A DNA stretch of 7,016 bases, taken from Candidatus Limnocylindrales bacterium (GTDB taxonomy: Bacteria; Chloroflexota; Limnocylindria; Limnocylindrales; CSP1-4). Each line of letters starts with the position of its first letter. Positions within the stretch are counted from its first letter, which is position 1. This document shows, piece after piece, positions 6,101 through 7,016 of the stretch. The notes under the pieces are model-generated. The model had not been told where the DNA came from. It saw only the letters and a program-made list of their open reading frames with translations, and ran no database searches. Location: the NCBI GenBank assembly GCA_030647575.1, contig JAUSJS010000075.1, forward strand, positions 1 through 7,016. Reading direction: 5' to 3'. Both the position numbers and the translations under genes were made by a program.

Positions 6101-7016
6101 ATGACCCCGAGCTCGTAGTCGAGCCTTGTCTGGAGTTCCGGCGTGACGATCCCGTAGCGGCGGTCGAGGCCGCGCTGGCACTCCGCCCGAAGCCAGCTTT
6201 CGACCGTGTGCCCGTCCGGGACCGGGAAGTGCGGGATGCGCAGCTGACCGAGCGGCAGCGAGACGTTCGTCATCTCGGCGATCCGTCGGGTGTTGCGAAT
6301 CGCATCGAGCTGATCAGGGAAGAGCGCGGCCATCTGGGCGGCGCTCTTGACGTAGAACTCGTGCGTGTCGAACTTCAGCCGCCCGGGCGTATCCAGGTTG
6401 TTGCCCGTGCCCACGCAGAGCAGCACGTCGTGCGCCTCGGACTGATCCTGGCGGACGTAGTGGAGGTCGTTGGTCACGACTAACGGCAGGCCCGTCTCCG
6501 ACGCCAGGCGAAGAAGCTGGCCGTTGAGGCGGGTCTGCTCCGGCAGGCCGTGGTCCTGGAGCTCCAGGAAGAACCGATCCTTGCCAAAGATGTCGCCGTA
6601 CTCACCGGCCAGCTTGCGGGCGAGCTCCCGATCCTCCACCTCGAGTGCCTTCGGGATCTCGCCGCTGAGACACGCGCTCAGGCCGATGAGTCCCGCGCTG
6701 TGCCGGGCGAGGTGGTCGCGATCGATCCGTGGCTTGTAGTAATAGCCGTCGATATGCGCGTCGGTGATCAGCCGGCAGAGGTTCTGGTAGCCGGTCCAGT
6801 CCTGGGCGAGGAGGATCAGGTGGAAGGGTTGGGCGTCGGCTTTGCCCTCCTTGTCGGTCATCGACCGCCGGGCGACGTATGTCTCGACGCCGATGATCGG
6901 CTTGATCCCTTTCGATTTGGCAGCCTGGTAGAAGGCGACCGCGCCGTAGAGGGCGCCGTGGTCGGTCAGGGCGAGCGAATCCATCCCTTGCTGGGCCGCC
7001 GCATCGACCAGCTCCG
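3196..7016 (-). CDS. dnaE: DNA polymerase III alpha subunit, N-terminus cut off by window edge
   Basis: Catalytic subunit of the replicative polymerase. The frame is open to the right edge; ten codons (ELVDAAAQQG) precede an internal Met at 6984, and about 20 N-terminal residues including the HxH of the PHP domain are missing. Numbering from that Met: PHP domain to about 240 (LTDHG 6-10, GLSACLSGEI 101-110, NDLHYV 172-177); polymerase motif CRGSAPGS 323-330; palm PDIDVDF 362-368 with catalytic D365 and D367, and third Asp D517 in KFDFLG; fingers and YGFNKAHA 705-712; helix-hairpin-helix region about 780-850; clamp-binding motif QTSLF 869-873; OB fold about 940-1020; Gly/Pro/Ala-rich linker about 1021-1179; and a C-terminal alpha/beta domain 1180-1262. 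Length (about 1290 when complete), the clamp motif and the C-terminal domain mark the replicative DnaE rather than the mutasome DnaE2/ImuC. No intein or frameshift is seen. The promoter lies outside the window. Confidence 0.97.
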   Translation of the reverse strand, partial: ELVDAAAQQGMDSLALTDHGALYGAVAFYQAAKSKGIKPIIGVETYVARRSMTDKEGKADAQPFHLILLAQDWTGYQNLCRLITDAHIDGYYYKPRIDRDHLARHSAGLIGLSACLSGEIPKALEVEDRELARKLAGEYGDIFGKDRFFLELQDHGLPEQTRLNGQLLRLASETGLPLVVTNDLHYVRQDQSEAHDVLLCVGTGNNLDTPGRLKFDTHEFYVKSAAQMAALFPDQLDAIRNTRRIAEMTNVSLPLGQLRIPHFPVPDGHTVESWLRAECQRGLDRRYGIVTPELQTRLDYELGVILSMGYAGYFLIVADFIRFAREQGIQTTCRGSAPGSIVTYTLGITPVDPILYQLPFERFLNPDRVTMPDIDVDFEDGRREEVIAYVGRKYGQDHVAQIITFGTMLARAAIRDVGRVLGHSYGDVDRIAKAIPNQLGISLDEALRVAPALRQQVDADPGVKRIIDFARHLEGVARNASTHAAGVVISREPLTELMPLQKATNSDGLMTQYEMHAIEAMGLLKFDFLGLSNLTILRQAVDFVRANRGIEIDLDQIPLDDARTFELLASGETTGIFQLESAGMRRYVRDLRPTSVYDLAAMVALYRPGPMENIPAYIRRKHGQEPVTYLHPLLEPYLEKTYGIFVYQEDIMSAAMALGGFTGPEADTLGYAIRKKKSAVLRAQKEKFVTQAAERGVPAATIDAVFTAFEPFERYGFNKAHATCYGLIAYQTAYMKANHTVDYMTAVLTAFRSNEEKVAAAVAECRRMDIEVLPPDVHRSHLEFTVEGDAIRFGLLAVKNVGQGAIESIIAAREEGGEFRSLTDFCTRIDLRLTNRKVLEALAKVGALNGFGHPAQILLGLEDAVAAAQATQRDRVSGQTSLFDLGAADAAAFERPLPTATEVPVRERLRWEKELLGLYLSEHPMGEVAERVGQFVTAYSSDLRDESLDGQRVVVAGIVTGSRTVVTKARAAMAIVTLEDLQGSIEIVVFPRLFEQTGPTWRDGAILLVAGRVDHKGEEIALLADLVSDWDEAAGAGPDAFARQVAAGDRASGRRPSNGGGNGSGYAGAQAVGPGGGPQTVGPGAPASSPGGFSRPLVAVGPGQAAPAMAGGTQERTPIVPYVSPRRGGGMVAVDLPPIAPAEPIGAHVELPGGVRPSDDRDEPPVPDEARSRIVADARADAPVDAGPNTVLHVSFAAIASSDRVVGAMETFKSVLRDRPGETRVIIHVPGPGGGAALPMELRRGVAYDAELLSEIRRRLGDGLVEIHLAST
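3448..3924 (-). other. Low-complexity linker region within dnaE
   Basis: Codons 1021-1179 (counted from the Met at 6984) encode a probably disordered segment between the OB fold and the C-terminal domain. Its first half is rich in Gly, Pro and Ala and contains VGPG three times (1062, 1071 and 1090); the second half is Pro-rich and acidic (DDRDEPPVPDE, 1149-1159). It is much longer than the usual short connection at this point. Confidence 0.65.

Noticed and set aside
4562..6181. A 539-codon minus-strand frame overlapping dnaE.
   Set aside because: It is an out-of-phase reading of dnaE with an extremely Arg/Pro-rich translation.
4456..6483. A 675-codon open frame on the plus strand, opposite dnaE.
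   Set aside because: It lies wholly antisense to a clear dnaE frame and its translation is a composition-driven mix rich in Arg, Asp, Val, Leu and Gly with no recognisable family. Long antisense frames are expected in GC-rich genes.
3196..6984. Met at 6984 as the true dnaE start.
   Set aside because: The frame continues to the right edge with ELVDAAAQQG before GMDSLALTDHG, which is the expected PHP sequence, so the Met is internal and the gene is cut off.

Overview
The window is high-GC bacterial DNA (roughly two thirds G+C by eye). It contains no rRNA, tRNA, insertion sequence or CRISPR array that I can recognise. The polymerase sequence style (PHP-DnaE with a C-terminal alpha/beta domain after a Gly/Pro-rich linker), the GC content and the apparently leaderless starts suggest a soil or freshwater lineage of Chloroflexota (Limnocylindria-like) or, less likely, an actinobacterium. 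This assignment is an inference, since there is no marker gene other than dnaE.

Layout. The left end (1-911, minus strand) is the N-terminal three quarters of a metal-dependent amidohydrolase, cut by the window edge. A 450-bp divergent intergenic region follows, with a cluster of four CTGCGGAC repeats close to the amidohydrolase start. Next on the plus strand is a free-standing TerB-like protein (1363-1932). A short spacer then carries a clear promoter and two adjacent 8-bp palindromes, followed by a two-gene plus-strand operon (2041-2916). Its first gene encodes a Phd/YefM-type antitoxin with a HicB-like segment, and its second a HicA-like toxin with an unusual C-terminal extension. A gene-free 280-bp convergent spacer with hairpins separates the operon from dnaE. 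The alpha subunit of DNA polymerase III (minus strand, 3196 to beyond 7016) fills the rest; its first twenty or so residues lie outside the window.

Functional view. The amidohydrolase, TerB-like protein and polymerase are unrelated chromosomal genes. The accessory part is the toxin-antitoxin pair. It appears to be a hybrid: a Phd/YefM-type DNA-binding antitoxin paired with a HicA-type RNA-binding toxin, with an operator-like element that contains the TGTACA core known from YefM operators. The antitoxin mRNA looks leaderless, while the toxin starts at a weakly initiated TTG 9 nt after the antitoxin stop and in the same frame. That arrangement should favour antitoxin over toxin synthesis. This operon is the most interesting part of the window.
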